Assembly: GCF_029094505.1 (NCBI RefSeq)
Contig: NZ_CP119108.1
Coordinates: 3,224,001 to 3,288,000 of the forward strand
Reading direction: 5' to 3'
Length of the DNA stretch: 64,000 bases
Source of the DNA: Microbacterium horticulturae
GTDB lineage: Bacteria; Actinomycetota; Actinomycetes; Actinomycetales; Microbacteriaceae
Part shown: in pieces, positions 15,969-25,826 of the stretch
Layout of the letters: each line of letters opens with the position of its first letter
Position numbering within the stretch: position 1 is the first letter of the stretch
Notes under the pieces: generated by a model
Database searches by the model: none
What the model saw: only the letters and a program-made list of their open reading frames with translations
Told to the model about the DNA's origin: nothing
Position numbers and translations under genes: made by a program

Positions 15969-16504
15969 TCAGGACTGAGACCGGCCGATATCTGTAGACC
16001 GCTCAGCGCTCTCGCTCCACACTTCGGTTCCGCCACCAACAGTCGACGAGCTCGTGAACGCGAGCACGACCGCAAGGAACCCCAAGAAGATCGGCACCGC
16101 AGCTCGAACAAGTGTTGAGAGAGCCGTGACGGGCAAAAAGGGCGTCGATATGTCGGGCGGCACACTCACCAGAGCCACGAGCACGGCGATCGTAACCACA
16201 GCCTGCGCCAGGAGCGCCCATGCCGGTGCCCACCGCGATCTCGCCGGCAAGTGCGTCGCCCGTCCGATCCGAACCACCACCACCACCAAGGAGATCGCCA
16301 GGGTCACCAGGCCCAACGGGCTGGCAAGGCCAAGTGGAACCGTCGCCCGGTGCAGCAGCCCATTGTCTGGACGATCGAGAGCGCGAGGATCCAGCTCGCA
16401 AGAACGAAAAGCGCAATGGTTCCGAGACGCCGGCCGCGGAACAGATTCTGCGCAACGTGACCATTCAGAGCCAGCACAGCCAGGCCTCCCGCGTAGAGGG
16501 GCAT
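15969..16504 (-). pseudogene. Multi-pass membrane protein, frameshifted
   Basis: Two adjacent minus-strand frames together give a membrane protein of about 178 residues. The first (from ATG 16504) has helices around LYAGGLAVLALNG and TIALFVLASWILALSIV. The second, entered near 16360, continues with LGLVTLAISLVVVVV, LLAQAVVTIAVLVALV and AVPIFLGFLAVVLAF. Each half alone lacks the rest of the bundle, so a single frameshift near 16360 is the simplest reading. The product family is not recognised. Confidence 0.45.
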
Positions 16505-16641
16505 CGTCGTCCGCTACGCCCTCGCCTCCACGACACCGCCGGTGGCCGTGAGCCGGTACGAGCTTGGCAAGGAACCTTGCAAGTCGTATATCCGCCGCCC
16601 CGGCAAGCCCCGCGTCCTTGGTTTGCAGGGTTGGCTGGGCG

Positions 16642-17316
16642 TCAGGTTAGCTGGCCACCCCTGGGCTCAGACGACTCAGCGGGCTTGAGTTCGCGATGCA
16701 AGTTGGCCATCTGCGTCCATAGCCATGCATTCAGCTCGCCAGCTTCTCTCCCATAGTCAATGACGAGGTCAATGAAGGGAACGTTGCTATCTAACGATTC
16801 CAGGTATCTTCGCGCAGGCCCTCGCATGTCCTTGTAGGCGAGAAGTTCGTCCCGTCGAACGACGATGTCGAGCAGGCGACCCTCGTTGCCGAAGTAGACG
16901 CGGGTAGCCCAAGGAAGGTGCTCGTGGTGGAGAACATGTGCACGTAACCGCATCAGAAGTGGGCCAAGGCCTCGCCCGCGAATTGAGGCGACTCGATCGT
17001 CATACTCGGACGCAGTCGCGGTCCCGGCGTAGTGACTTATCGTGTTGCGAGAGATGTCCACGAGAGTGGCCACCGAAGCCAGATAATTCAGCGTCAGGCG
17101 ATTGACTTCAAGGTCAACCCCGTCCTTCACCTCGTTTCGTCGTTCACCTGACGAGACGGCCTGCAGGTACTGGAAAGCGAGCTCACCGGGAAAGCAGATC
17201 CTACGGAAGTACTCGACGAGAGCTTCGGTATTTAGCGACATGACGTTGTGTGCCATGAAGAAGTGTTCCCAGATCTCGATGGCTTCATGAAAAGTGGGCC
17301 GCGCGGCGTTGCTCAT
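16642..17316 (-). CDS. Hypothetical protein
   Basis: The 224-residue soluble protein is largely helical, with tryptophans near its start (AIEIWEHF) and end (NAWLWTQM). I do not recognise the family. ATG 17316 is chosen because GGAG lies 8 bases upstream; the frame continues to 17541 in sequence that does not look coding. It is the first apparently intact gene of the accessory region. No signal peptide or membrane helix is seen. Confidence 0.55.
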   Translation of the reverse strand: MSNAARPTFHEAIEIWEHFFMAHNVMSLNTEALVEYFRRICFPGELAFQYLQAVSSGERRNEVKDGVDLEVNRLTLNYLASVATLVDISRNTISHYAGTATASEYDDRVASIRGRGLGPLLMRLRAHVLHHEHLPWATRVYFGNEGRLLDIVVRRDELLAYKDMRGPARRYLESLDSNVPFIDLVIDYGREAGELNAWLWTQMANLHRELKPAESSEPRGGQLT

Positions 17317-17930
17317 GCGTTCAGTCTCCATGACGAACTTGGATTGACTGACGGCTTGACCGACCCGCTTCCTTTTGAGTCGCGACAGTTGCGAGATAAC
17401 GTGGCCGCGGAGCGGCCCTTGACTTGAATCTGCAACATAACTCGGGGGCCTGACCACCCTGTCGGCGGCAAAGGGATCACGGAGCGATTCCGCGGCAGGC
17501 GCGCCGCGGAGCGGCGCTCGGCTGCGCTGCCGAGGAGGCATGGAATGACAGCGGTGTGATTTCCTGCTAGAACGGCTGGTGAACGGTAGCTGGCAATTAC
17601 AGAGACAAGCACAAGCGCACCCTTTCGCACACCTCGATGCGAAGCCGAACGCGACCGGCTCCGAGAGGGACGCTGGCGGCGCCCCCTCGAGGCGCTCCAG
17701 AAGAGCTCACTCGCCAAAGAGAAATGAGAACGTGTTCCTGGCGAACGTCGCCGCCGCCGCGACTCTGGATCCCGACGGTGATGCGAAGACGATCTCTCGT
17801 CGTCATCAGGGACGGATGCGGGGTCGCTAGCGGTTGAACCTGTGAGACGAGAGAGCAAGAACCCTCGCCCATGGACAAAGCTCAGGCGAGTGCGGGGTAC
17901 TCAAGACGACAGCTAGTACGGGGGTGACAT
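17317..17930. other. No supported gene
   Basis: About 610 bases with only short or improbable open frames. A GC-rich palindrome CCGCGGC...GCCGCGG sits at 17490-17509. Nothing else could be assigned. Confidence 0.4.
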
Positions 17931-18077
17931 GACGAAGAAGATTCGCCGAAGGGCGATGCACGACGTGTCCCCAGCGAAGCGGAACGTCGTACCACAGCAC
18001 GGATCCGCGTCACAGCTGATCGCACGAGCAAGGTCGATACGCCTAAGTGGATCAAGGAGCTCGCGAAGGCGTTCTGA
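17931..18077 (+). pseudogene. Remnant reading frame without a start codon
   Basis: A 48-codon frame opens after a TGA and ends TGA at 18075-18077. Its translation begins DEEDSPKGDARRVPSEA and finishes KVDTPKWIKELAKAF, looking like the C-terminal part of a small basic protein. It has no ATG/GTG/TTG near its beginning, and a strong terminator hairpin follows it. Probably a gene end left after deletion. Confidence 0.3.
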
Positions 18078-18113
18078 ATCGATTGGCTGGCTGGCGCCGG
18101 CACATGAGCTTAG

Positions 18114-18148
18114 AGTCCCTCCGGCACACGTCGGAGGGACTTCTGTTT
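18114..18148 (+). terminator. Rho-independent terminator
   Basis: A perfect 10-bp stem (AGTCCCTCCG / CGGAGGGACT, 18114-18123 and 18132-18141) with an 8-nt loop is followed by TCTGTTT. It reads on the plus strand after the remnant frame. Confidence 0.7.
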
Positions 18149-18201
18149 GCGTGCGCGCGCCCGCACACAACATGGAGCGGATCGAAGAACAGACCAGCGC
18201 G

Positions 18202-18783
18202 TCACCACGCCGGCAGTTTGTCGTCGCGCCAGCGATGCCCCAGCGGAAGTCCCACGCGATCGCTCGCGGCCAGCTCGTGGTATCGCGGCGGGAGCAGCAC
18301 GGGCGCATCGCCTTCGTCGGTGAACAGCAGGTCCCACCGGTTCTCGTAGTTCTCGAAGGTCGGCAGGTAGACCCGCGAGCTGCTCACCGGCGCGTTGCGC
18401 TTGCCCGCGGGCACGCCCTCTTCTGTCAGCCAGTCCATGTGCGCGATCCATGCGGCTGCGGCGACGTGCGCACGCGGTAGGACGAACAGGCGCGGCGCCA
18501 GCTCGAGGTCGTGGGGCACTGCGACCATGACGAAGTATTCGCGCTCGTGTGCGCTGTGCTTCTGCGACTTCTCGCCCAGCGGCCAGTTCGTCTGCAACCA
18601 GCTGTGCGTTCGCGCTGTCTTCACCTGCACTTCGATCATCCGCCTGTCCTCGCCGGTGTGCACAGCGAGGATGTCCGTGCGTTCGAGTCCGTCACGGGTG
18701 AGCGCCGGTGCCCAGCCGCGCCGAGCGAGCTCCGAGGCGACGAGGTGCTCGCCGATGGTCTTGGTCTGCTTGGTGTCAGCCAT
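18202..18783 (-). CDS. PD-(D/E)xK-like nuclease-fold protein
   Basis: The 193-residue protein has a restriction-endonuclease-like N-terminal core: IGEHLVASELARRGW helix, then TDILAVHTGEDRRMIEVQVKTA, giving D...ExxVK spacing as in DUF4365/Mrr-like proteins. The C-terminal half contains tryptophan-rich segments and a histidine-proline region. ATG 18783 is preferred over the GTG 18 bases upstream. It is likely a DNA-acting accessory protein; whether it cuts is unknown. Confidence 0.6.
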   Translation of the reverse strand: MADTKQTKTIGEHLVASELARRGWAPALTRDGLERTDILAVHTGEDRRMIEVQVKTARTHSWLQTNWPLGEKSQKHSAHEREYFVMVAVPHDLELAPRLFVLPRAHVAAAAWIAHMDWLTEEGVPAGKRNAPVSSSRVYLPTFENYENRWDLLFTDEGDAPVLLPPRYHELAASDRVGLPLGHRWRDDKLPAW

Positions 18784-18864
18784 GGGTCCGACTGTATCCA
18801 CAGCGGCGGTCGGTCTGATGGCTATTTGCCGGTTGCCCGTACTGCTCGTCGACGGCCCCGTGGT

Positions 18865-19623
18865 TCAGCGAACCTGTGTTGAGACCGGCTCCAACAAGAA
18901 CAGTAGAGTGTCCTCCTCGTATTGCCCGACTCGTGCGACCACGTGCACGTTGTCCCCGATGCCAATCGTGTCGGGAACCTTGCCAGTGAAGTGGAGATCG
19001 TTGGTGACATTCACGTCCCGGTACTGGAAGTTCGGTCCGCCGTTGGAGTGCTCTTCGCTATAGTCACCGTTCGCGATCAGGATGTCGTAGCGCGTGGTGT
19101 AACTTCCGTGTGGTGCCATCGCGGCGATGTTGCCGTCGAACTCGATGACCTGGCCCGCGTGCTCTTCGGCGAACTTCTCCACACTCTGCCCGTCCGCCGG
19201 ACCGCTCAGCAGGGATGCGAGATCCTCGCTGTTGTCGACCGTCAGTGCAGGCTCTTCTGCAGGTGCGCTCGATCGAGCTTCGTCGGACGACCCCTCATCG
19301 GAAGTCGCAGCGCTCTGGGCCGACGATGCAGCACTCGAGCTGGAGGCGGGCGCTGCCTCAGCATCATCGTCACCACTCAGGTTCACACCGATGACGATGA
19401 CGATCGCGAGAACGACGAGAATGCCGCCCAAGATCGCGAACAGCCGCCACGGGGGCTTCGGTTTTGGGCGGCGAAAAACGAGTTGGGTTCGAATCTTGCC
19501 CGGGTCCTGGCTGACCAGTTCCCAGCCGTCCTTCTCCCACTTCGCGATCGTCATCGACTCAGTCCCGCGAATGGTGTTCACGGTCTTCGTCTCGAACTGC
19601 ACCTGCACGTCTGTATCGGCCAT
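18865..19623 (-). CDS. Membrane-anchored DUF4839-like protein
   Basis: The 252-residue protein has a cytoplasmic N-terminal segment (WEKDGWELVSQ motif), one transmembrane helix (ILGGILVVLAIVIVIGVNL, about residues 62-82), a Ser/Ala-rich acidic linker, and an extracellular domain of about 130 residues. That domain ends with an OB-like pattern (VIEFDGNIAAM ... FTGKVPDTIGIGDNVHVVARVG) as in DUF4839 proteins. ATG 19623 has GGGAGAGAG upstream. Function unknown. The 250 bases upstream hold no other gene. Confidence 0.65.
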   Translation of the reverse strand: MADTDVQVQFETKTVNTIRGTESMTIAKWEKDGWELVSQDPGKIRTQLVFRRPKPKPPWRLFAILGGILVVLAIVIVIGVNLSGDDDAEAAPASSSSAASSAQSAATSDEGSSDEARSSAPAEEPALTVDNSEDLASLLSGPADGQSVEKFAEEHAGQVIEFDGNIAAMAPHGSYTTRYDILIANGDYSEEHSNGGPNFQYRDVNVTNDLHFTGKVPDTIGIGDNVHVVARVGQYEEDTLLFLLEPVSTQVR

Positions 19624-19875
19624 CAAGGCTCTCTCCCCATATCCCCAAGAGCACTTGTTGCCACAGGGCTCTCAGGAGCCTATCAATGCGCGTGCCCGCC
19701 TCGTTCGTTCTCGAGGCCGCGCACTCAGGTTTCTGGTGCTTCCGTTGCGATTCGGCGTCCCGGTCAGAGGCGAAGCCTCGCGGCTCCGATCGGACCCGGA
19801 CCTGAATCGGCTCGGACGGCCTGTTTGATCCAGTCCCCATGCCGATACGATCCCTTCAGGGAGAAGGGGCCACCC

Positions 19876-20322
19876 GTGGGGGATCAAACAGCACGTTTCG
19901 AGTCGCATCTCGACGCGGGCGCAGACATCGCGTACCGCGTCCTCGTCGCCGTTGGAGAGCGCGACTATCGCGTCAAAGAACGCAATGATGCGCGCAGAGA
20001 GATGGTCCTGAAATCCCACGCGTCTCGTTTCACTTGGGGTGAGCGGATCATCGCGCGGGTTATCCCGGAGAGCCCGGGGTGTGCGCTGCGGCTGGAGATC
20101 TTCGGTGCGATGCACACACCCTTCCAGGTGAGTGCGAACCAGCAGGCGGCGAACGATCTGTTCGCATCTGTCGCCGAAGGTCTCCGCGCGATGCCGCGTG
20201 CGCGATCAGAGATCGTCATCATCTACCGCCGCGGCGACGGTTCTCAGGCCGGCGTCACCTGCGACCAGGCGACCTATTCGCGGCAGGTCGACCGGATCCT
20301 TCCCGCGGATACACCGTCGTGA
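19876..20322 (+). CDS. Hypothetical protein
   Basis: The 148-residue soluble protein starts at GTG 19876, with GAGAAGGGG a few bases before. The frame stays open a long way upstream but only this part has a ribosome site and reads as coding. It shows a mixed alpha/beta pattern (RVLVAVGERDYRVKERND ... LRLEIFGAMHTPFQVS ... SEIVIIYRRG). No family recognised. It converges with the GIY-YIG gene, 16 bases away. Confidence 0.5.
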   Translation: MGDQTARFESHLDAGADIAYRVLVAVGERDYRVKERNDARREMVLKSHASRFTWGERIIARVIPESPGCALRLEIFGAMHTPFQVSANQQAANDLFASVAEGLRAMPRARSEIVIIYRRGDGSQAGVTCDQATYSRQVDRILPADTPS

Positions 20323-20338
20323 ACGTGAGGGGATAAAT

Positions 20339-21430
20339 CTACTCACGCTCGGGAATCGGCAGCGCGTCACTTACCGGCTGTGTCAGGTGGCGCTGCTTCA
20401 TAACCTTGTCAACTCCCAGAAGGGCAGCAAACCTGACGGCATCGCGACCACCGTTGATGCGGTTGAGCGCGAACTTCGGAGGGATGCTCTCCAGCAGCTT
20501 TTGCTCACGTTCTGACGGATAGTCCGATCTCGCAGCAAAGATGCGGGTGGTATCCAGAGCCCGAAAGCTGTCGATCGACAGGATCGAGGTCTCGGGTGTT
20601 CCCCAGATGAGCCGGTCGAACTGCTTGGTCCCACGCCAATGATCTTGGATCCGCGCCTTCACACCGCCCAGCTGCGTCGTGCAGCCAACATAAACCTGGT
20701 GGTACTCGTCGAGCACCATGATGTAGAGGCCCGGCGTGTACTCCCACTTCCGGAGGTCAAGGACCTCCTTCATGCCTCTCTGACTGGTGACGGCCCTCCT
20801 GAGAGCACCCTCGAACTCGGTGTGATCCAGCGCTGCGAAGTACGCCATGTTCAAGTCATAGTTCGCCAGCGCGTTCAGCCGCTGCTCTGCGCACCACTCG
20901 TCGGTGTAGATGCGGTGCTCGGCATCTTCGTACCTGTCGTCCACGCTGTCCCAAAGATCCGGATCCAACTCGCGGCTCCAGCGAGGCAGCGACGACTTCT
21001 TGTTGATTTGGGCGTATGTATCACGGGAGATGCGCAACCCGAGCTTTGCACTGCCGCGGATCTTGAGTCCGAAGTGCAGCGCGCTCTCGATGGGCTTCCG
21101 CCCGGACGCCGGGACGGAGACGGGCACGCCCCATGCCTTGCGCGTACGTCTTCTCTGCCATCGATGCCAGACGAGTGCATGACCGGCGTCGCCGAGCGCC
21201 GTGAGCGCATCGTTCGCCTCGGCACCAATCTCGACGTTGATAATGCGCGCCGGGTCAAACTCATCGCGCTCGGCATCGGGGATCCGTGCGAGAGTCTCGA
21301 GCTCCCAGGGAGCTGCCTGCAACACGACGCACCCGTCGTCAGCGAGGAGCTGTCGCAACTCGTCCGCATCCTGCGCTGTGGGCGCCCAGACCAGAGTCTC
21401 GCACGGCGTGGTGATGATCTCGAGAATCAT
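20339..21430 (-). CDS. GIY-YIG-like nuclease protein
   Basis: The 363-residue protein has a GIY-YIG-like module in its second half: TPGLYIMVLDEYHQVYVGCT (about residues 240-260), followed by ARIQDHWRG and a SEREQKLLE helix with the expected glutamate. The N-terminal 230 residues are unrecognised. Its ATG overlaps the stop of the DUF1643 gene (ATGA), so the two are coupled. A DNA-nicking or repair role is possible. Confidence 0.6.
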   Translation of the reverse strand: MILEIITTPCETLVWAPTAQDADELRQLLADDGCVVLQAAPWELETLARIPDAERDEFDPARIINVEIGAEANDALTALGDAGHALVWHRWQRRRTRKAWGVPVSVPASGRKPIESALHFGLKIRGSAKLGLRISRDTYAQINKKSSLPRWSRELDPDLWDSVDDRYEDAEHRIYTDEWCAEQRLNALANYDLNMAYFAALDHTEFEGALRRAVTSQRGMKEVLDLRKWEYTPGLYIMVLDEYHQVYVGCTTQLGGVKARIQDHWRGTKQFDRLIWGTPETSILSIDSFRALDTTRIFAARSDYPSEREQKLLESIPPKFALNRINGGRDAVRFAALLGVDKVMKQRHLTQPVSDALPIPERE

Positions 21431-22002
21431 GGGCGTTCCGTGATCGGAGCCGCCAGGTAGGCGTCCATGTCGAAGGCTGTGAGCGCGGTGATCCCCGAAC
21501 GATACAGGGGGTGCCAGGGATTGCCGCTCGTGGTGAGCTCACCGAGCGACAGCCACCGGCAGCCCGCCGCAGCGGTCATCTGGACGATGTCGTACAGAAG
21601 CACACGCAGGTACGGCCGCTTGGTAATTACATTCCCCCAGGCGGCGAGCAGCGTCGTGCGTCCTCGGATCATCTCGCTGATGTGGCGTTCGTTCTCCACC
21701 TTCAGCTCCGGCAGGTACTCCATGTGAAGCCCCTGCGGGTCGGTCGATATTTGCGGGTAAACGTTCAGCATCGTCCAGCTGTCATAGCCGTTCCTTGTGG
21801 CGAACTTCTCGACGCGCTTCACTGTGTTATCCAGCGCACCCGGCTTCGCGGTGGATGGGTTGATTCCGAAGCACACCAGCGGGTTGGAGCCGACAGTGCC
21901 CAGCACGAAGCGCGCTGTGCCGTCGGCAGAGTGCTCGTAGATCCACCGTGCGGTCTCGCCCGTCATCAACTCGCCGCTGACACCTCCCAGCGATGTGTTC
22001 AT
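21427..22002 (-). CDS. DUF1643 protein
   Basis: The 191-residue protein carries the family core FVLGTVGSNPLVCFGINPST, the TVKRVEKFATRNGYD helix, MLNVYPQ and a WGN motif. DUF1643 proteins have unknown function and are common in phage and island DNA. ATG 22002 is preferred to the upstream GC-rich extension to 22065. It forms a two-gene unit with the GIY-YIG gene. A diverged second DUF1643 gene is at 35575-36108. Confidence 0.75.
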   Translation of the reverse strand: MNTSLGGVSGELMTGETARWIYEHSADGTARFVLGTVGSNPLVCFGINPSTAKPGALDNTVKRVEKFATRNGYDSWTMLNVYPQISTDPQGLHMEYLPELKVENERHISEMIRGRTTLLAAWGNVITKRPYLRVLLYDIVQMTAAAGCRWLSLGELTTSGNPWHPLYRSGITALTAFDMDAYLAAPITERP

Positions 22003-22181
22003 TCGCAAGGACCCTATCCCTTCCCTGCAGCCACAACCGCCCGGGCCTTCTCGCGCTCGGTCCACTTGCGCCAGGCCGAGTCGTCGTGAGGGTGTCCGGC
22101 CACCCTGTCAGAATCCTAGGGGGAGGCATCGAGTAGCGTGCCGCACCACCCAACCCGCCGTTCGATGGAAAGCTGTGACTC

Positions 22182-22988
22182 ATGGATCGCGGCTGTCTCC
22201 TCTGCGGAGCACGCCCAGCAACGAAGTCCCATTTTGTGCCCCGCGCCATTCGAGAGGCGCTGTCAGACGGACCCCGCTCATTCACGATTCTCACCGAGGT
22301 GGCGCCGTCAATGCCGGTCACGGGACGGACGGAGCGGTCATTCGGCCGGGGAACATTCGATACCCAGCCGCAAGTTCTGTGCGCACCGTGCAACAACGCA
22401 TGGATGGCGCGCCACGAGGACGTCGCCGGTCCTCTCCTCGCGAGGATGATCACTTCCACGCGGCCATTCGCGATGACAGAAGACGAGGCGGAGGCGATCG
22501 GGACATGGGCATTCGCGGCGATGATCGTCAGATCGGCCACGGACAAGGCGATCACTCCGCTCACGCGAGAAGCCATGGAACGCTTTCGCGCCCGGGGTAT
22601 CCAGCACATGGATGTGGAAGTTGCAGTGTTCACGCTCGCGAACACTCGCGCGTTGTTTGATCGTGCCGCGGTGGGCTCAACCTACATCTACGACACGCTC
22701 TCACCGGACCAGAACGCTGTTGCGCTGTTCTTCCTTCACACGATCGTCGTCGTTGTGGGAACGGGTGAATGGTCGAATAGGGTGCGCAGAACGCGTCATG
22801 TGAACAAGCCGGCTGTCGCCGTCGGCTGGCCATGGCAACGAGATGAATCAGGGTGGCCAACCCATTCGACAATGCTCGACGCAGCGTTGATGCCCAGCCT
22901 CGGGATCACCGATGTCGAAAGATCAATGTTCGTTCCACCGTCCGTGCCCCGGGGACGTATCAGCCGGGCGCTGATCCGAGATCTGTAG
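22182..22988 (+). CDS. HNH-like zinc-binding protein
   Basis: The 268-residue protein begins CLLCGARPATKSHFVPRAI and later has LCAPCNNAWM. This CxxC...H...CxxCN pattern matches the treble-clef core of HNH nucleases (SHFVP histidine, NN near the second CxxC). The rest is helical and unrecognised. It is divergent from the DUF1643 gene with about 180 bases between, which probably contain both promoters. Catalysis is not certain. Confidence 0.6.
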   Translation: MDRGCLLCGARPATKSHFVPRAIREALSDGPRSFTILTEVAPSMPVTGRTERSFGRGTFDTQPQVLCAPCNNAWMARHEDVAGPLLARMITSTRPFAMTEDEAEAIGTWAFAAMIVRSATDKAITPLTREAMERFRARGIQHMDVEVAVFTLANTRALFDRAAVGSTYIYDTLSPDQNAVALFFLHTIVVVVGTGEWSNRVRRTRHVNKPAVAVGWPWQRDESGWPTHSTMLDAALMPSLGITDVERSMFVPPSVPRGRISRALIRDL

Positions 22989-23118
22989 TCGGGATGACCG
23001 CGGACTGCACGCGGCGCTTTCGTCGAGCGGCCGGCGAACGATCTGCCATTGCGATACCGCTCGAACGTCTCCTCTGTTGTCTTTAGCATCGCCGGCTGCG
23101 CTCGTCGGTTCCAGCCAT

Positions 23119-23880
23119 CTACCTCGCATGGCCCGCCCCGGGATACCCGTCGAGGTATCGCCGGTACATCACTCGGCCGCCGAAGACGTCCCTGACCTGC
23201 GTGCCGACGACGTGCTCGAGTTCCGGAGCCGATGCCCCCTCGAAGCCCCATCGGTTCTTGCCCTCGTCCCAGGGCTGCGCGGAGGGGAACCAGCTGTCGA
23301 TTCGGTACGCGCCTCGCACGATCCCGTGTGCGACGCCCAAGCAGTATTTCGCCTGTTCCCGGACCCCCGAGGTGATCTTCCAGTGGCCCCGGGTCATCTC
23401 GTAGATCTCGCGCTCCGTCGAGTCAGCGCGCCAGCCGTTCTGGATCTTCACCATGATCACCGGCGCGTCGATCGGAGGACACGGCTCCGCGCGGAGCCGC
23501 GCGATCGTTGACGGCAGCGACGCCAGACCATGAGTCCCGGAGTCATGACCGCAGACGAGATTCGTCAAAGGGTGCCCATCGGCCGCGAACGCGTCGATGA
23601 CGGCCTGCTCGACGACAAACGCCGCAGCCTCATCCTCGATCCCCGTGCGCAGGAAGAGAAGGTCGACCGACAGACCGCTCGCCTCGATGTCGTTGATCAT
23701 GCGCAGCTTCGCCCGCTCGGACCTCGAGATCCTTCCCTGCCTCCCGGGCGTGCGCGTTGATCCGGTCACCTATGCCCTTGCCGACGTAGAACACACGCCC
23801 CCGCGCGGATCACGCAGGGCATACACGTAGTAACGAAGCATCGCGGCTACTTCGCCGGGGATGCGGAGTGCGTCGGGCAT
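23119..23880 (-). pseudogene. LEM-3-like GIY-YIG nuclease, double frameshift
   Basis: From ATG 23880 the frame encodes an N-terminal YYVYALRDPRGG, then must shift one base at a run of five G (about 23800) to give VFYVGKGIGDRINAHA, the GIY-YIG catalytic motif. A second shift near 23735 restores the main frame (LRMINDIEASG ... VEQAVIDAF) to the stop at 23119. The order matches LEM-3-like GIY-YIG proteins. Two shifts imply inactivation, unless both G-run lengths are assembly errors. Confidence 0.6.
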
Positions 23881-24183
23881 GAGCAGAGACTAGCTACTCG
23901 ACAAGCTCGACGACCAGGGTCCGCACGATTGCTACGCCGCCAAGGACATACACCATGGTTGAAGCCGCACGTTCCTTGCGCACCAGATCACCACGCGACT
24001 TCACGAGCGCGAGCCAGCGGCGCCGAGCAGCTTCGCAGGAGCCAATACCTCGCGCTCGACTTGCTTTGGGCGGCGGTAGTTGGTCAGGGAGAGAGACCGG
24101 GGAAGAGGCTGCAAGTTGCTCCGGCTTGCGCCCCGGCGTGTTGGTCGCCGCGAGGTCAGGACAGTACCGTCCTACCGCTCGAT
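23881..24183. other. No confident gene
   Basis: About 300 bases between the broken GIY-YIG gene and the toxin/immunity operon. A minus-strand frame without a good start codon runs through it and ends in a short hydrophobic helix; a plus-strand frame is equally unconvincing. Confidence 0.4.
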
Positions 24184-24552
24184 TTAGAAATCGCCCTCAG
24201 ATATGTCGCGCCATCCGGTACGAATCTCTTCAGCCGTGATGCCAGGTGTCAAGTCCACGAACACGTAGCTCTCTGGCTGCAACGCGACGATGCGCGGGGC
24301 ATCAACAGGCAGAGCCTGGCGTACTGCCACTGCCACCTGTAAATCCTGAACTTCCGTGCCCTCGGAGTCCAACTGCTTGTCATTCGGGGCGACCACCTGG
24401 AACGGAGGCTCACCTGGTACCTCCACATTGATCTGGAAGCGGTTCTCTGAGGTGTGGAGTTTCACGTTGTCCGTACCGAACTGCGCCCCCAGAACACGGA
24501 GGAGCTCTTGTGCGCTCAGCAAGGACGAGTTGTCAATCGCCGAGATGATCAT
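24184..24552 (-). CDS. Putative immunity protein of the polymorphic toxin operon
   Basis: The 122-residue acidic protein (many D/E, ending EEIRTGWRDISEGDF) follows the toxin gene with a 4-nt ATGA overlap, the usual place for an immunity gene. No family is recognised from sequence. The assignment rests on position, size and acidity. Confidence 0.6.
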   Translation of the reverse strand: MIISAIDNSSLLSAQELLRVLGAQFGTDNVKLHTSENRFQINVEVPGEPPFQVVAPNDKQLDSEGTEVQDLQVAVAVRQALPVDAPRIVALQPESYVFVDLTPGITAEEIRTGWRDISEGDF

Positions 24553-25826
24553 CGGCCATCCCCTTCAACTCGAATGTTCCAATCAATCGGTCTTTCATGG
24601 CCCTGTACTGATTGCGCAAATAGCTGCTCAACCCTTTCGCTGAGGAAATCGCGAGCAGCCGGTGTCGATACCACAATATCAAGACGCGTAAGAGGTGTGT
24701 TCGAATCGGAAATTGCGGCGGCATATCGGGTGATCTCGTCATCGAACTGCGTAAGGGCTCGATCAGCTACGAATGCCGGGGCTGTTCCCTCATACACGGC
24801 CGAACCTCCCGGGTTCATAACATACTTGGCCTCAACAGCGACGCCACCGGTTCCTGGGTCATAGCGGAGACCATCTGCCCATACATCCTCTCCGGGAGGC
24901 CCGATTCTGTATTCAGTGGGTCCTGCGTGCTCGCGCTGGAATTCTCGAGCCGCCGGCTTCCCGTAGTTCGCCTCGCGAGAGGGCCGGGAGTCGCGATAAG
25001 TCTCGAACTCCGTGCGAGTCGGTACGCGGCGAGTTGCTGCAACAGGCTCAACGTGCGTCGCCGCGCCCCCGTGCAGCCGGCGGCTGATGTCACTGACGGC
25101 CTTCTGCACGCTGCCGCCGAGACGGCCCAGAAGCCGCTTCAGTTCTGTGAGCGCGTCGATGATCTTCGGGATGACGTGCCCGATCTTGGCGACGAGACTG
25201 GCGACCTTCGAGCCGATCTGGGCCAGGGCCACGGGTGTGCCGATGCCGAGCGTGATCGCTGCTGTGGCCGTGGCGGAGATCGCCGTGCCGACGACTTGCG
25301 AGAGCGCGTCTCGAACGACGTCGTGGACCATCTGCACGAGCGTGGAGGCGATCTGCAGTCCGGTCGACATCGCACCGGCCCAGGTGCTCGCGCCGCGCAG
25401 GTGTGCGATCATCCCGTTCGCGTGCGTGAGATAGGCGTCCACGGTCGCGCCCGACAGATCGCTGAGATCACCCAGCGATGACTGATACCGATCGGCGAGA
25501 CCCTCCAGATGCGTGCTCGCATTCGCCCACGTGCCGGAGAACGCAGCGACATCGGCGGCGTCCCCGGTGAAGTCGTCGAACCAGCCCTTCAACGGCTCGA
25601 AGTGCTCGATCAGCCACCCGAGCCCGTTGGCGATGAGCGTGCCGATCGGATCGATGACAGCCGCAACGGTGTCCAGCGCACCAGAAGCGACCGAGAGCGC
25701 ACCGGCGCCCCAATCACCGGACTTGATCGCGTTCGCGATGTCGTCGGCGTCCTGGACGAGGAATGTGCCCGAGAACGCCGAGGTCGAGTCCTGGGCAGAG
25801 GCGACCAGCGGGTTCGCCGTGCTCAC
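24549..25826 (-). CDS. WXG/LXG-type polymorphic toxin with C-terminal nuclease-fold domain
   Basis: The 425-residue protein has an alpha-helical WXG100-like N-terminal half (residues 1-160) and a hydrophobic alanine-rich middle (about 165-225). The C-terminal domain (about 300-425) contains RYDPGTGGVAVEAKYV, a restriction-endonuclease-like D...ExK pattern seen in Tox-REase domains. Such proteins leave the cell by type VII secretion and act on competitors. It is encoded after a WXG-sized helper and before the likely immunity gene, all overlapping by 4 nt. No T7SS machinery genes are in the window. Confidence 0.72.
   Translation of the reverse strand: MSTANPLVASAQDSTSAFSGTFLVQDADDIANAIKSGDWGAGALSVASGALDTVAAVIDPIGTLIANGLGWLIEHFEPLKGWFDDFTGDAADVAAFSGTWANASTHLEGLADRYQSSLGDLSDLSGATVDAYLTHANGMIAHLRGASTWAGAMSTGLQIASTLVQMVHDVVRDALSQVVGTAISATATAAITLGIGTPVALAQIGSKVASLVAKIGHVIPKIIDALTELKRLLGRLGGSVQKAVSDISRRLHGGAATHVEPVAATRRVPTRTEFETYRDSRPSREANYGKPAAREFQREHAGPTEYRIGPPGEDVWADGLRYDPGTGGVAVEAKYVMNPGGSAVYEGTAPAFVADRALTQFDDEITRYAAAISDSNTPLTRLDIVVSTPAARDFLSERVEQLFAQSVQGHERPIDWNIRVEGDGR

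Noticed and set aside
18922..20322. Continuous plus-strand frame of 466 codons
   Set aside because: The first two thirds are antisense to the DUF4839-like gene; only 19876-20322 has its own start site and reads as protein.
23929..24342. Plus-strand frame between the GIY-YIG remnant and the immunity gene
   Set aside because: Overlaps the well-supported immunity gene on the other strand, lacks a ribosome site and has no protein-like pattern.
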